Source: Gammaproteobacteria bacterium
GTDB taxonomy: Bacteria > Pseudomonadota > Gammaproteobacteria > Coxiellales > Coxiellaceae
DNA: 64,000 nucleotides
Direction of reading: 5' to 3'
Assembly: GCA_030425685.1 (NCBI GenBank)
Contig: JAUIAD010000002.1
Span: 186,001-250,000 of the forward strand
Positions 63,183 through 64,000 of the stretch are shown one piece after another. Position 1 is the first letter of the stretch, and each line of letters starts with the position of its first letter. The position numbers were made by a program, and so were the translations under genes. Under the pieces are notes generated by a model that saw only the letters and a program-made list of their open reading frames with translations, was not told the origin of the DNA and ran no database searches.

Positions 63183-64000
63183 ATGGAGCAGCACTCGCGA
63201 CAAAATAAAGGCACGGAACGCCTTAGAAAGCATGAATGGACACACGTTCTTGTGCTAGCGGCCATATTGGCAGTATATATACTGACCATTCATATCGTCA
63301 GCTTATACATTAGTGAAGCAAACCTAATCCCTCTTATCAATTTAGGGTTCGAAACGGTAGCCGACATTATTATTGTTCCTATCGCAATAATACTTGCTTG
63401 GAAAACAGCAAATGCATGGCGATACTTTTTCTTCTTAATTGGTTTTGAAAATCTAATGCGTATTATTATTTCGTTGCATTTGTTAATGAAAATTTATCTA
63501 CGCCACTTTACACTAGCAGACATTAGCACACGCCCGTTAGATGCCATTGGCATTATTTTCTTTACTATAAAGCCTATTTATTGCGGATTATTCTTTATAT
63601 TGGCGGTAAGGCAGCTACGTCCAAAAATTAAAAAATTTATTACTACACTACCGATTCTCATCACTATGATACTTATCTTGGTGTTAATCACCTCGTTTTA
63701 TCAAGCCTACCAGGAAGAATATAAACTTACCCTATGGGCATTAATCAGCGGCTATCAAGATGTTATTATTTTACTGTTTTTAATTTACCTATTACCAATA
63801 GCCAAAAACAAATCAATTCTTTTTGTTATTATCAGCCTAATACTTATTTTGGTTGGCTATATTTTTGGTAATCGCTTAAACTATGCTTTACCCTACTTTG
63901 ATACCTTCAATACTTCCTATCTCATTTGGACTGCCGGAAATATCTTACTCATTAATAGCCTCTATAGATTGCTCAAGAAAGATAGTAAGGACTATGATCA
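63183..64000 (+). CDS. Polytopic sensor protein, probably histidine kinase N-terminus (cut by window edge)
   Basis: An open frame from ATG at 63183 runs without stop to the end of the window (272 codons). It starts with a polar N-terminus (MEQHSRQNKGTERLRKHEWT). Seven or so hydrophobic segments follow (VLVLAAILAVYILTIHIVSL, ADIIIVPIAIILAW, FITTLPILITMILILVLITS, SILFVIISLILILVGYIFG). Its place opposite a response regulator and its topology match the sensor kinase at 43945. The kinase domain itself would lie beyond the window, so the kinase call is an inference. Confidence 0.7.
   Translation, partial: MEQHSRQNKGTERLRKHEWTHVLVLAAILAVYILTIHIVSLYISEANLIPLINLGFETVADIIIVPIAIILAWKTANAWRYFFFLIGFENLMRIIISLHLLMKIYLRHFTLADISTRPLDAIGIIFFTIKPIYCGLFFILAVRQLRPKIKKFITTLPILITMILILVLITSFYQAYQEEYKLTLWALISGYQDVIILLFLIYLLPIAKNKSILFVIISLILILVGYIFGNRLNYALPYFDTFNTSYLIWTAGNILLINSLYRLLKKDSKDYD

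Overview
The window comes from an AT-rich gammaproteobacterium. The order mlaFEDCB-murA, diverging from kdsD-kdsC-lptCAB-hpf-ptsN, the run tig-clpP-clpX-lon, the divergent bamD/rluD pair and the fadE/fadD genes are all gammaproteobacterial. Several traits suggest a host-associated lineage of the Legionellales/Coxiella kind. These are the low GC, the loss of rpoN, ibaG and caxA from conserved operons, several large orphan proteins that look like secreted effectors, and a PmrA-like promoter box in front of one of them. That placement is an inference; no rRNA is present to confirm it.

Layout. 1-2061: the infC start and thrS (minus). 2251-4832: a membrane protein, an AbiE toxin-antitoxin pair with two operator-like palindromes, and tRNA-Val. 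4924-11166: acetoacetyl-CoA synthetase, FadD and FadE, a fatty-acid/ketone-body group. 11232-15870: a polyprenol-kinase-like membrane protein, bamD, rluD, pgeF and a DegP/DegQ protease. 15968-18937: a kinase-like candidate effector and a divergent SDR. 18939-28202: an envelope core, with Mla lipid transport and murA on one strand and Kdo synthesis, Lpt, HPF, EIIA-Ntr, a minimal HPr kinase and HPr on the other. 28561-42819: an accessory stretch with orphan proteins, a class 3 lipase, two carboxymuconolactone decarboxylase-like genes with LysR and GntR regulators, a DUF945-Sel1 fusion, an Ala/Pro-rich protein, a LuxR-type regulator and two large orphans. 43062-46167: a divergent response regulator / multi-TM sensor kinase pair. 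46175-53929: a small conserved protein, pmbA, lon, clpX, clpP and tig. 54110-62237: tRNA-Leu, two small exported proteins, a second MCE lipid transporter, an AI-2E family permease and a sugar porter. 62322-64000: a second response regulator / sensor kinase pair, resembling the first and cut by the window end.

How it fits together. Much of the window builds and maintains the envelope: Mla, a second MCE system, Lpt, Kdo, MurA, BamD and DegP. It also holds protein quality control (Tig, ClpXP, Lon) and lipid catabolism. The accessory stretch holds genes of the type found in effector repertoires. The features most worth a second look are a structured repeat of about 155-170 bp with 15-bp terminal inverted repeats, present as a tandem pair at two loci; the PmrA-like box; a G7 tract in the ribosome binding site of the lipase gene; the minimal HPr kinase beside an HPr with a Ser-46 equivalent; and the two similar sensor kinase modules.
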